Assembly (NCBI GenBank): GCA_028023455.1
Contig: JAQFVV010006293.1
Coordinates: forward strand, 2,803,844 to 2,867,843
Length of the DNA: 64,000 nucleotides
Direction of reading: 5' to 3'
Source of the DNA: Epiperipatus broadwayi
Taxonomy: Eukaryota > Onychophora > Udeonychophora > Euonychophora > Peripatidae
The position numbers and the translations under genes were made by a program. Positions 35,501 through 48,539 of the stretch are shown here, in pieces. The notes beneath the pieces were generated by a model, which had not been told where the DNA came from, did not search any database, and was given only the letters and a program-made list of their open reading frames with translations. Positions within the stretch are counted from its first letter, which is position 1. The number at the start of each line of letters is the position of its first letter.

Positions 35501-38500
35501 TTAAGAGCAAATCCATGGTTATTTAGAAGTCAATCCGGATATTTTAAAAAGTCGACTTACCTTATTTTATTATTCTTTGAATATTATTGTTCATTTTGTT
35601 TTTAAAGTGGAACCAACAGAGCATGTGTGATTTTGCATCAGTAGAAGTTTGCATCAACAAGCACTGGGAGGTTAAAATACTCGAGAGAAAAAAAGACATT
35701 TCCTTTAATGAAAGTTTTATTTTCATAAATATGATTTTGAATTATTTCTTTTATGCTTATTCATAGGTTAGACGTAGTAAAGGGACATTAAAATATTAAA
35801 CTACTTACTAACATAGTGCTTAGATTCTTATAAAAAAATATTTAATAATTTTTAAAAAAACTTAATATTTTAAGTGTGATATAGAACGAATGATATACTA
35901 TGCAAGTTTTTGTTATTTAGTTTGTGGACCAGAAAACATTATTTAAGAGATCAACCAGTAGAAAGATCACTTATGGTAATAATTGTAAAAATATTAATAA
36001 TTTTATAATGTATTTTTTTATATTTTAAATGATCAAAATATTGTCATTTTTTGTGTGGATGTGTGAGAACATATAAAAAACACAATGCATACACATAGCT
36101 TATAGGAGTTTATTTATTTTTAAAAAAATATGCATACTTTTATCTTATATGATAAATATGTTTTAACGTAATGGGAATATAATTATATGATTCTATCGTA
36201 ACTGAACTTAATACTTATTTTAAATGATTAAAGTATTGAAGTATTAGAACTATAGTAATTATTTATATTTTAATTCAAGGGTTCTAAAAGAAAAGAAGTA
36301 ATCTTTCGTATTGAGTAGTTATGTTGTTACTTCTATGCGAATTTATTTATTGTTGTAGAAAGGTGGTAAGAATTTTAATGTTGTAGAGTGATAAATCTCT
36401 AAAGAAGTTATAAAGGTAGTGACTTGGAAGTAAGTTAAATAAAACCAAGGTAATGTTATGTAGGATTTATTTATATGGAAATAAGGGTAATCGGTGGTGA
36501 TGATTATGCAAGTATAGATAACTTAGCCCTATAGCTTGTATATTTTCCTTGGCAGTTTTTCTTTGTGTTAAAGTTAAATGTTCCATAGAGCTGAATAAAT
36601 AGCCTGGACATTATATTTTGTGGTGGAGGTTATTAGACAGTTAAGTCATACCTCATTTCTTATACACTGTTACCATGATGATTATCTAATAGAGGTACTA
36701 GTAAGTTTAGACTCTATTTTGTTTATATGCCTATGCATCTGTTCGCTATCAAAATTTCTGGTATTACGTTGTATAGGATTGTATTTAAAGCAGGAAATAA
36801 TGAATAATTTTGGAAGTATGGAATTGTTATTGAAAATGATAAGATAGGTTGTCTTGCTTGGAGCGAGGATAGAGACAAATGTAATTGATTATCAGAATAT
36901 AATTTATAAAGAGGAGAATCATAAAATATTTTTATATGCTAAATTGTTTTTTTTTTTAAATGTATAAGTGAAAATTAAAGTGGGTTTGTAAAAATATTGA
37001 TTAATTGTTAAGTATTTTAAAACTTACTTATGAAGCATATTTTTTGACAAGTAATATGATAAAACCGAATCGTGTTAGAATGATACAGATAATTGTAGAT
37101 TTTATAAATATTATTCTGTAGCAACGATATACACCAACACATATTTTATCTGATATTAAATTAATATTCAACCAGTAGTATAATTAAACCGCTATGTTGT
37201 TAATTAAATTTATTCATGTCATTATTAAGTTGGGAATGACTACATGATATATTAAATTGTTTAAAAAGAACTAAGTACAAGTTAATAGATGAACATTAAA
37301 CTGGTCAATTTTTATTTTGTATCTTAAAATTAACAAAGTAATGTACATGTGACAGAGATACATTGTAATAGTATTTTAATAAGAGAGATTTTTATTTTTA
37401 AAAAATGTTCCATATCTTATTTTTCTTTGTAATTTTTTTTTTTGTAAGTATAGAAAGTGTGATAATGTAAGATTCATTAATAATGTAAATAATGTACATA
37501 AACTTATTGTTGAAGTTATTAATAAAATTTGTTAAACTTGTTCTATAAATCTTACATAATCACAGATAATTTGAATTAAGATATAAGATTTGCGTAACAT
37601 AAATAAAATTATTATTTAAGAATAATAATATTTTCTTGCTATGATTTTCTTCATGAAATTTCATTTGTCATATTATTATTATGGTCATAGAGTGCACACA
37701 CACATATATTCTCAGACTATAAGATTATACCACATATTTATTTAAGATGCCATATAAAGAATAGAAGATTAAATTATATATTGAAGATTATTATTATTAT
37801 TTATTTATTATTAATATTAGTCAGATGTAGTTAGGAATGATATTAAATCCTTTATGATGCTTGATTACAGAGATTATAATTGCCTAGAATTATTTTGAAA
37901 GAACCTGAGATTATTTGAGTTAGATTATTTAGATAAAAAAATGAAGATTATTTTATTGAGATAATTTTAATTAAGTAAGTAATTATTGAAGACGTAGGAA
38001 TGCTATAGATTTGTTGTTTGAGATAATAAGAGGGAGGATAGTATTCTTATGCCATTGAGGTAATATCCTCTGGGATATTGGCTCAATGTATTCCTCTTGC
38101 TACTTGTAAACTCACTTCATAGCCTCATGATTTTTATTAGATATTTATTTAATTAATTTATGAAACCACCATGTTATTATTTATTAATTTGAGCTAGTTT
38201 AATAACAGACAGTATTGGAGAATGTATTTATTATTGATTAGATACATTTTAGATGTGTATAATTATTTATCTGAGCTAGACCAATTTATTATTATTACAT
38301 ATTTTCTGGAAGTGAGGGTGCAATATATATATATATATGCACAGACATGCATGGCAATTTAAAAATGAACATATTTGAATTGTCATAAAATAATTATTAA
38401 AATTTTAAGTTATATAAAAATATAATAAATGATTAACAGGTACAAATAAGTGTCTATCTGATACACATTGGTATTTGCACCTACAATTGATGACTGTATT

Positions 38501-38770
38501 CAATCATCACATAATACCAAAAATGATTAACCTTTAAATTATCACATTGTAATAATACAAATATTTATTAGCATCAGGTATGAAGGCTTCGTGTATTGAA
38601 TGGAATGAGTTTTTTGGTAGAAGAATTCACTAAAAAATTCAAAAGCTTTAACTAAAATTCAATTTTAAAAATTTACTAAAATATGTACATATTCAACCTC
38701 ACAAAATTGATCCAACAAGTTACACATACAATAATGTAGTAAAAACAATAATTACATTAGTTTATATAAA
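32584..38770. other. AT-rich non-coding stretch
   Basis: No credible ORF. It includes inverted ATG/CAT trinucleotide runs at 33174-33213 (TGATGATGATGAT and ATCATCATCAT around a short loop). It also has a possible TATA element (GGGTATAAAAATTGG near 34570) preceded by AACCAATCAAT and followed by an ACT trinucleotide run, a promoter-like arrangement with no gene that I can identify downstream. Long poly-purine and poly-pyrimidine A/T tracts fill the rest. Confidence 0.45.
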
Positions 38771-38776
38771 CTATTT

Positions 38777-39322
38777 TTCCAAACATAGAAAAGAATGAAC
38801 AATTCAAACTCATTATTTTTTGTATGGAATTTCTGCTAACTTTCAATTTTTTACCAACAATTGAACTGTTTTTATATAAGGCAAATAATGAGTTTGATCA
38901 TTGCATTATTCGTTGATTATAAGAAGTTCAAACAATGCTAAAATGTAATTTAAAGTTAAAATTTAAGAATGCTAAAAGCATTTGGAAGATAAAAATATCT
39001 TCATAATGTATTATCTATACTTAAACTAGTGATGGTCTAATTAATAGATAAGAGAGTTCCATATTTTTCTAAACATAAAAAAGAAGAATGAACAAGTCAA
39101 ACTCAATATTTTTTGTATGGAATTTCTGTTAACTTTCAATTTTTTTTTTTTACCAATAGTTGAACTGTTGTTATATAAGGTAAATAAAGAGTTTAACCAT
39201 CACATTATTCATTGATTATAAGAAGTTCAAACAATGCTAAAATGTAATTAATAGTTAAAACTTAAAAATATTAAAAGCAGTTAGAAAATAAAAATATCGA
39301 TAAGAGAGTTCCAAATTTTTCT
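38777..39322. repeat. Tandem duplication, ~285 bp unit
   Basis: Unit 1 (about 38777-39050) and unit 2 (about 39062-39322) share CAAACTCA, TTTTTTGTATGGAATTTCTG, TAACTTTCAATTTTTT, TTGAACTGTT, TATAAGAAGTTCAAACAATG and AAAAATATC in the same order. They have diverged by substitutions and small indels. Confidence 0.8.
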
Positions 39323-42300
39323 AGATGTATTGTAATGGTCAGATTTATGCATTCACATAACAAAACCCAGAGTCCAGGTGAAGTACTTTAAAGCCAATCA
39401 AAATGGGATAGTGAGATCCCAGGTCCAACCAAGCTTCAACCTATTTACTAATGCTCTATGGCTTAACATTTTATGAATGACATTTCTGAGGTTACACATG
39501 GGCCTTAATTTAATTGTGAGCCTGCTCTGAGCAGAGAGAAACATGAGACCCAAAACCTAACCACATAATGACTAACAAGAGGGGGAGAAAGACTAATAAA
39601 ACACTAACTTAAAGTCAAATCAATAAATGAAACTATAAATCTATAGGTAAACTATAATGCATATTAAAATATTAAATATATAAGTAAATTGAAATTGGAA
39701 TACGAGTAAAATGATATGAAGATGAGTTAAATTTAACTAGATTTTTTTACTTAACAAAAAGAAATCAAACAATTAAAATGATCATAAATAATTATACATT
39801 AAATATGTGATTATATGCACACAGGCATTACATTGTGAGATGAGATGAATTTGAGGGTTGCAATTTATAATCTCATCATAATCTGTTTATTAGAGTTATG
39901 CGGTTATTAAATTATGCTTATGTAGAACTAATATGCAAAAATCCTATGTCTGTATAATGGCTTACCAATTTATATGTAAATAGGCTAGCCACAGATATTC
40001 TACTTATATTAGCTCTAATATGGCTGCAGTCCATACAAATTAATTAATATTTGAGCACATAATCAAGCTCAAGGACAATTCATATTTAGTCTAGTAATCA
40101 AAGATTCTCTTAATTTCCGACAAATTCTGAATATACATTTAACAAGGGAAAGAACCGGTTACCTTAGCTCAACATATACTTGCAATGGCACAGACTAAAT
40201 CTTAATAAAATATTGCAGTGTAGATGGGTAGTTAGTTATTCATGAGATTTCATATCAAAATATGTAATACCCTAAGATGTAATGGCTTGCTAATAATAAG
40301 AAATATGAACATTTGAAGTTCAGGAACTCGGATAGGCTTAATAAAATGGTCTGGATCCTTGTGCTCCAGTTCTATATGAAATAGTCTTACCTGAACTATA
40401 TATATATATGGGGGTGGCCACCACTATGAGCCCATTAAAAGATAACAAGATATTATGATAAAATACTTTGGAAGAACACACCCACAATGCATAAATGCAA
40501 AATACAAATATATATATAACTAAATTAATGGTGCCTTTAACAGATAACTTCTATCTGCCTAACTAATAGAATCCAGTTCACAAAATAGCATAATAATCAT
40601 GTTATAATCAAAGAACTAATTATTTACTAAATTAATAATCTAGTTTAATAGATACTTAAGCTGCATCTAGAGTCGGATTTCACTAGGGAGGAAAGGTATA
40701 TTTAGTGGGGATAAATTAATAATACATTGTGAAATATACCTTCTTCTTATCTCTATGACTAGTCTATTACTTTGATAAGATGAACCCTTTAAAATCATAA
40801 TTTATAATTGTAATTTTGCAAACCATAATCAATATTTAATTAATATAAAACTAAATCAAAATATCGCAATAATGAGCATAGAGCAGTCAGTTATTATTCT
40901 TAATACAATAGAATTTCAAAACAGCAGGTAAGCTAAATGAGCATTATTAATATATTAAGTTGAAGATATAGATTATAATATCTTCACTAATAAATTATTA
41001 AATACACTCACTATTTTGAGATATTTGGCATATTATCACTTATAATAAAATTTTGAGAAATAAAATAGATAAAAATATAGGCACAATCGCAGTGTAAAAT
41101 AAAAAATAGATTTTAAATAAACAAACAGCTATAATTATTCTATTTTAGAATAAGTAAATTTAATGTTTAGAAATATAGTCTTAGGAAAGATTTATAATAG
41201 ATTTAAAGTGTTAATTTTGAATGTTCATTTTAAATTATAAGCTACAGCTTTAAAGATTAAAGTTTAAAATTCATTTTAGAGCTCTCTGCTGTGTTCTGAA
41301 GGATTGTTATCTAACTTTTTAGTCACAGCTTGTTTGTTAGTGCTATCATGTCTGAAGGCAGACATGATAGCACTCTTGATCACCAGATAGGCAGTATGAT
41401 TTCAGTTGTATTATTCTTGCAACAGACCATTTTCAGGAATGTCTCCCATCTCTATGATTGTGCAATAATAAGGCACATAGGATGGGAATAAAGACCACCA
41501 TCTCTTGGACTTGGGAGACAACAATTCTCATCCTCTTACTCCATCATATTAAAATTAAATGGGCATGGAGTATAGTGACTGATGCTTCTTGAAATTATAC
41601 ATACTAAATCATATATAATAAAATCTAGCCTATTTATACTGGGCTGAGAACAATTCACAATTTTAATAACAAAATTATATTTCATGAGTACAACCATTAG
41701 CATCTTCAAATTTTGATATTTTTAATTACTAAAATAACTTCAATCAATTGTTTACTCTTTTAACAGGATGTTTTTGGCTAAGTTTGATCATTTCTATTCC
41801 CCCAAGATTTAGCAATAGTTACAGTTGACTAAATCTTGTTTTAAAAAAGTGTAATTTTAAGAAAATATTTATTGTGAAAACGAAAATTTGGATTTCTTTC
41901 TAATGCTATACTAGAATGGTGTGCGTGGCGTGATTTTTGTTTACAACTTAATTTAAGTCAAAACTATAAAACAACATGATGCTATATATGTATTATGGTG
42001 GTACATGGACTACACATACATGTAATTTTAAGTGTATAACTTACAAACTGACTTTTAAATTTAACTAAATGATAAATTAAATCATATATTACTTTGGAAT
42101 AAATATCTGCTGCAATATAGCTATGCCAATTACATTACAGACTTTATATTCACATATATGTGTGGCTATACTTATACAACCATGTAAGAATTTGTAGATG
42201 GATTATCTTTAAGGTTTAAACCTGGCACAGATAAAGGTGTAGTGGTAAATAGATGAAATGTATATAATGAAGGAAATATGCTGTTTCAGTATGTAATATG

Positions 42301-43040
42301 TATATATTAACTATTATGTAAAAATTATTGTGGCAAGTAAAATAAAAACATGATAATGTATTGTGCTTCTGTTCATAAAAAAAGTCATGCTTCATCACTG
42401 ATTAACATATATGTGTCCACATAGAAATTTATGTACACACTGTCATTTATACCATGATAATTTAATTTGTCAAAATAAATTATTTAAATTTACATTCTTC
42501 ACAATTAATTCAATGTTGAAAATATATAAATTTCATTTGTTATTTTTATAGTAAGTTTTACTTTGCTGAGTATAGTTTTCTTTTTTCTTTACAGAAAAGT
42601 ACTATCAACTTTTTTTCTGACAGTTTAAGATTAACTGGATAAACATTCTTTTTTTTTCTTTTAAAAAAATAAAGTCAATCTTGATAGGATTACTGTTGAT
42701 TGAATAATTAGAAATGTCTTTAAATTTAAAAATATAGACTTTAAATATTTTCACTTATTTTCTTGTAAAACAAATATAAGTGTCTATGAATTAAATCTTC
42801 ATTTTTAGATGTTTAATTTAAATAAAATTATTTACTTGTTCTTTAAAATATCATTTTAAAAAATTACTTAACAACTTACCAGCTGCACTTTATATAAATA
42901 CATGTGATACCTTTATCTGACATTCTCTGAATATAGACACAGCAGCATATGTATACCGATTTTTCAGCAAGCCTATGGGTAAGTGTCATCATTGGGACAG
43001 GTATAATCAGATAATTATTGGCATACCATGATCTCCCTTC
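39323..43040. other. Non-coding stretch
   Basis: No convincing coding region. A purine-rich AGAGGGGGAGAAAGA at 39579-39593 resembles the polypurine tract at 29163, and TGTAATGG at 39332 resembles an R1/LTR start. Neither can be tied to a recognisable element. A perfect hairpin lies at 41340-41373. Confidence 0.4.
41340..41373. other. Perfect 14-bp stem hairpin
   Basis: GTGCTATCATGTCT and AGACATGATAGCAC pair around the hexaloop GAAGGC. It is not AT-only, so chance is less likely than for most hairpins here. Confidence 0.75.
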
Positions 43041-43110
43041 TGTCTAGAATTAAATAATTCTTTTCTTAACTCACACAAATGGACTTGGTCAATAAGATAT
43101 ATATACATTG

Positions 43111-43151
<41 letters not shown>

Positions 43152-43199
43152 AATAATAATAATAATTCAATTCAATTCAATTCATTTATTTAAGTGCTA

Positions 43200-43680
43200 A
43201 ACAACAACAAAAAACCCACCCCCCCCTCCCCAAAAAAAAAAAAAAAAAAAAAAAAAATAACATAAAAAAAAAAATAAAAATATAAAAAAAAAAAAAAAAA
43301 AATTTAAAAAAAAAAAACAACCCCCCCCTTTTTTTTTATAAAAATTTAAAAAAAATTTTTTATCATTCATATCCAAAATAAGGTTACTCCCCATTTTTTT
43401 ATTTTAAAAAGGAAAATAAAAAAAAAGAAAAAAAATTTTAAAAATTAAAAAAGCGTTTTTGTATTCTTATATACACAAGTACACCTATATCAAAACCCAA
43501 AACCCAAAATAAAAAGTTTAAATATATCTTATAAAAAAAACCTGTTTATTAACAATTTAATATAAAAATATCAATCCCCTACCCTTCTTTATAAAAATAA
43601 AAAATTCCCCCTCCCCAAAAATATTTTAAAAAACTTTTTTATAAAAAAACTTAAAAGATTTTATTTAATAAAAAAAAAAA
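43200..43680. other. Homopolymer-rich, probably low-quality sequence
   Basis: Runs of A, T and C of 7-20 bases follow one another with almost no ordinary sequence, unlike anything else in the window, and sit between the arms of a palindrome. This looks like a consensus artefact. Confidence 0.5.
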
Positions 43681-43701
43681 AAAAAAAAAACTTCAAAAAA
43701 A

Positions 43702-43882
<181 letters not shown>

Positions 43883-44248
43883 TATTCTTTATAACATTGA
43901 TTATAATATAATTATCTTTCATATTGTTGTCAATGTATATATGTCTTGTTGACCAAGTCCATTTGTGTGAATTAAGAAAAGAATTATTCAAGCATTTATT
44001 TCCATTAGCAGGAGAAAATAAAAGAATAATAATTAAATACATCATAAATTTAATGATTTTTTTTTAAAAAATAGTTTCTGAAGTTAATGAAAATAAAAAA
44101 GTATGACTGGATAAAAGTGTCATTTGTTCCATCCCTTCTATTTAGCCACCTTCCACAATCAGTTCAAGAAAAACTAATTGATTTGAGAGCAGATTCAATT
44201 TTTGAATTGGAATTTTTACTAAAGATTTATTAGATTTTTTATCTATGT

Positions 44249-44262
44249 CCCCCCCCCCCCCC
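44249..44262. repeat. Poly-C run (14 C)
   Basis: An isolated C14 run in otherwise AT-rich DNA. The region from 43993 to 45690 around it holds no convincing gene. Confidence 0.9.
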
Positions 44263-45689
44263 AATATCATTCATTGTAAAAATAGCTTTAAATTCTCTGA
44301 TTCCATTTGCATTCACATATCTCTTCAAAATTGCATTTTCAACATTACTACTAATCAAAAAATAAGGCATACATCTTGTTTATCAATGGCAACATTGAGG
44401 ATAAAAAAATCTAAGAATTATTGTATCAAATATTTTACCTAACATTGATTTTTTTACTGAAGCAATATTTAAACACATCAACACATTACAGTATATCATT
44501 AAAATCTTTTTTGTTGCATTATCCAATTGTTGTTCTAATTATTATTAATGAGTTTTGTATTTCATATTTCACGATATTTATAATAGTTATAATTCTTTAA
44601 ATATTTGTACTATAATATAAGAAAATTATTTAAATAAACTAAATATAAATACAATAAAACTGTATAATAACAGCATATGCTCCTATTAAAATTTTTTTCT
44701 TTGGGAAGCCACGAATGTTTCTAGATTAAATCCAGAAGAACCTTTATATAATGAGTTTGAGACGCCCTGTTTAAATAAATGTATACAATATATATTTCTG
44801 GAATTAGAAAAAGACCACATAAAACTTTATTTGTATAAAAACAACGTATCCATTCCCATTTACAAATTTGTGATTTAAATAAACTTTTGTGAATAGCAAT
44901 TTAATAATTAAAATATGATATAAAACATCAACAATATTTAAAAAATTAAGATATTTAGATTTTTTTTCCATCTCCTTCAAAAGTAATTTTAAACATTTAC
45001 CATTAGATGTCGCTAATGTACCGTGAGATTTTTATTTTAAAAGAATTCGGGGAATTTTAACAAACATCATAAAAAAAAAAATTTCTGCAATTTTACTTCT
45101 TATAAATAATAAAATAAAACTATATAATTACATTAAATTGTAAGCAGTAATTAGTTCATGTATACAAGATAATCAAAATTAACTTATTCGATATAAATAT
45201 CTAATAGATCGTTTATATAATTAACCACAATAACTAGGGCCGGTTTAGATATAGGTTTCGGACTTAGACTGAGGCTTCGCACTTTCAAATTTCTAAGTAA
45301 GTTTCGTAATAGAATTTTTGATGTGCTAAAGACGTGATTTTTAATTGAATATATGATATATGTATTGTTTTTGTAAAAAGATATTCTAATAACAAAATTA
45401 AAAATATTTTTTTATTTTCAATGAATATATGTATTTATTGTTTGGAAATTCTGTTCAATAAAATTATAAGATTTTTCGATAATTTTTTTTGCAAATATTT
45501 TTGGGTTACACTAAAAGCTTTTTTCTCAAGGCCCCGCTAAACACCACAAACTACTCATTATTAAAATAGCGTTTTTATTAAGATTACTTGTTTTTATATG
45601 GCTGTAGAAAGGATTTTTCTATTAAATGAAATCTTGACTCCTCTTAAAGAAATAGAACAAAACAAATTACTAAGGTCTAGTTAATATGT

Positions 45690-45930
45690 TCATTCTCATT
45701 GTTGTAGTTGTTATTTCAATATGATTATTGATGTAGTAAAGCAACATGGATGGACTACTCACATGCATTACTAGTGTGATTAGTTACAGGCTTTTTATTT
45801 TTACGTTTAACATCAAGAAATATTATGGTCTTTCTTCTCAGTTGCCAGATAGTTCTTTATTGAAATAGCAGTTGAGTTTTCTTGAAAGCAAGAAGAATGT
45901 GTGTGAGAATAATCTTTTTCTATAAAAAAA
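45690..45930 (+). repeat. Repeat R2, copy 1
   Basis: Aligns with 62200-62440. Common blocks are TAGTTGTT, ATTATTGATGTAG/ATTATTCATATAG, ACATGGATGG, ATCAAGAAA, TATGGTCTTTCTTCTCAGTT with GCC, and GAATGTGTGTG. About 240 bp, non-coding, function unknown, possibly a SINE or an LTR fragment. Confidence 0.65.
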
Positions 45931-46206
45931 AGAAAAAGAAAAGATATTTACAATGGTGATAGACAAAAGTAAATTATGGCCTTTATTTTAGGGGGCAGTT
46001 GGGACCAAAGGCAGAAGTTATTAAGAATCCCCTGATTGTGGATCCTGGTTGCCATTTGATGCCGATTTTTTATTTAGGTACCTGCAACTACAAATCACTT
46101 TCAAGTGAAAGAAGATTGCAAGAATTGGAAGATTTATCTGATATTGGACTTATGAAGTTAGAAGAAAAGATAAATAAGTGATTTACTTTACATACTTTAC
46201 TACAAT

Positions 46207-46216
46207 GACACAAATA
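46207..46216. other. 10-bp target-site duplication of F1a (left)
   Basis: GACACAAATA here equals 46889-46898 on the other side. Leaving out the insertion and one copy restores the endonuclease reading frame of the LINE around an NDTN motif, which confirms the boundaries. Confidence 0.85.
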
Positions 46217-46357
46217 TTACATGATCACCATTTCTTATGCTTACAAAGTTGTTAAAACAGGCAAAAGTCACCACACAGTACTTCCACTCAGTGCAAGCCA
46301 GAGTAAACAGTGGATGCAAAAAGGTTTGTGCATAAAATCCCTATCTAGTGCCTACTC

Positions 46358-46416
46358 ATCCAATATCACCAGACTAGTTTCTAGCTTGTGGCTTTCATCA
46401 GTGAGGATTCTTGGAT
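46358..46416 (-). ncRNA. Hammerhead-like ribozyme, F1a left arm
   Basis: On the minus strand: ATCCAA, 3 nt, TCCTCA (stem I, 5' side), then CTGATGA, 13 nt with a weak stem II (AGC/GCT), GAAA, a minimal stem III ACTAGT, and the cleavage triplet GTC. It closes with TGGTGA, 2 nt, TTGGAT (stem I, 3' side). Stem I pairs 5 of 6 next to the core and 6 of 6 beyond a small internal loop. This matches the type I hammerhead design with a very short stem III. The A/A pair at the base of stem II is a flaw, so activity is uncertain. Confidence 0.65.
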
Positions 46417-46725
46417 TTGAGAATACCGCATCTAGATCTTAGGATCTATTGCAACCCTCTAGCAGTCACCTTTTAACTTTTTAGGGTTTAATACCATTCC
46501 TGCCCAATATGATAATAGTGGCTATGGTTATAAAAGAACCAAAGACACCAAAATGTATAGATATTGAACTGAGTTCACATCTATATGACTATACAAGTGA
46601 ATGAGCTTGGATTGAAAATATTGTATTTTCAATTTTGGACTCGTATCTTTATACTTAAGTAAAAAGTAAAAGGTGGCTGCTAGAGGGTTGCATTAAATCC
46701 TAAGATCAAGATGAGATGCTTTCAG

Positions 46726-46784
46726 ATTCAAGGCTCCTCTTTGATGAAAGCCACAATCTAAAAACTAGTCTAAGGGTATTGGGT
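46726..46784 (+). ncRNA. Degenerate hammerhead-like motif, F1a right arm
   Basis: The inverted counterpart of the left-arm motif. The core reads TTGATGA (first C lost) and AAAA (G lost), but CTAGTC and the flanking stem I layout remain. It is almost certainly inactive. Confidence 0.5.
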
Positions 46785-48539
46785 GAATATGCTAGGGATT
46801 TGATGCACAAACCTTCTTGTGTCCATTGATTACTTTTGGCTTGCATTGAATAGCACTATTGTGAGGAGAGCTTTGCCTCTGTTTTAAAGACACAAATAGT
46901 AGAAACATATGTGATGTAGAATTCATTACAAATAAAATATGGCAAAACAATGTTGTGGACATCGACGGAGTATCACACAGAATGGCAAGATTAATTAATC
47001 AAATTAATGAAAGATACCAAATGCAGAGATTTCAGGTTTATGCTATAACAAATTCTTACTGTAATGAAGTACTGGATTTTATATGGATATACAAAATGTT
47101 TTTGATCATACCAAACAAAGTACTAAAATTATCATGGGAGATTTTAATCTATAATTGGAAAATGATTGAAAGGTGAAAGTATTATGGATAAATTTGCTTA
47201 TGATAATAGAAATGAGAGAGAATATGGACTTGGGAAATCCCCCCAAAACTCTATATTATAAATTTCTTTTTTTTTTTTTTTGAGAAAAAGATTAAATAAA
47301 AATGAACATGGAAGCATTCAAATGAAGATACAGTAGAATTAGATTATATTCTCATTAATAGAAAATATGTTTTTCAAGATTGTAATGTCCTTAATTGATT
47401 CAACACAGAAAATGATCCTTGATTAATGAGTTGTAAGGAATATGCTAATGCGAAACTAGACAGACAAAAACTATTAAGAAAATCAATATTAACAATTGAC
47501 ACTTCTAATCTTCAGCAACACATCAATGAATTTCAACTTGAAAATCATTCTAAAATATTATAGACTTTGAAGATGTTTTAGACTTGAGTGCAGTCAATAA
47601 AAAAATAACTGATAGTCTATTAAGAACTATAAGAAAGAGAGCTGATATAAAACGATGGAAATTCTTGTCTCAGAAGACAATGTATGAAGAAGGGGGGGGG
47701 GTTAAATGTTTATTAAGAAGAATTGAATATCTAGAATTTTGTAAAATTGTACAAAAAAGTGTAATAAATCAATAATAAATCAATAAATAGCAGTATAACA
47801 AAATATAATTGTGTCTTAACAAGGAAAGCTATTAAAGTAAATAAAAACATCAAAAATATAAAATAACATCTTGATATTGGTAGACTTATTTCTGCAATAA
47901 GAAGAAAAGATGAAACGATTACTAAACAGTGAAAGACCATGAAATGTTGGAAAAGTTCTATAAATAATTATATAGCAACAAAGAACAAGAAAAACAACAA
48001 TTATGACATTTTCTAAAATGACTACTATTTTAAATGAAGAAGTGAGACAAACAAATCTATAAAGAATGGGAAAGCTCCAGAAAAGGATGGAATTATTACT
48101 GATATTTTAAAAAAATCAAATAAAGAAATAGTAAAATTGTTTGCAAAAATATGTGCCAAATATCTAAATGATAAATAAATAACAACTGACTGAAGGAATG
48201 CAGTAGTAATATTGATATGTAAGAAAGATAATAAAAAATATATTAGGATTTACAAACCTATCAGATAGTTGTATTCAAAATCTTTAATAAGATAATTGGA
48301 ATTTGTTTATAGTAGACTTTAAATAATAATCAACCAAAAGAAAAAATATTTGATTCTATAAGCATTTCCATTGTATTAAAGCATTGGACAATCAACATAT
48401 AGACCTAAAATATTGTCATAATCTCAAAACTATTTGTCAGAATGCAACAGCAGTTTAGATTCCATAATATTTTGCAACTGTTTTACAAGAAGTATTTTGT
48501 GGGTTAAAAATGGAAAGTAATGAAGCTACAAATAAAGGT

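Larger units (their letters stand above)
46217..46888. mobile_element. F1a: palindromic retroposon with hammerhead-like arms
   Basis: 672 bp inserted in the RTE LINE. Left arm (about 46254-46480) and right arm (about 46655-46888) are inverted copies, sharing AAAACAGGC, CTCAGTGCAAGCC, AAATCCCTATCTAGTGCCTA and a CTCTAGCAG block. The centre (about 46500-46650) is unpaired. Each arm contains a hammerhead-like fold reading outward (46358-46416 minus, 46726-46784 plus). A 10 bp target duplication flanks it. It has no coding capacity; the ORF at 46221-46442 is chance. Confidence 0.8.

Noticed and set aside
39332-39593. LTR/polypurine-tract look-alikes (TGTAATGG, AGAGGGGGAGAAAGA)
   Set aside because: They do not frame a repeat or coding region, so they are probably coincidental.
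43197-43394. Phe/Gly-rich ORF
   Set aside because: Translation of homopolymer runs in suspect sequence.
45235-45545. Possible MITE starting CTAGGGCCGG and ending near GGCCCCGC
   Set aside because: Ends do not pair convincingly and no target duplication was found.
46221-46442. 73-codon ORF at the left arm of F1a
   Set aside because: Falls in a non-coding palindrome arm; the matching arm of F1b is not open in the same frame.
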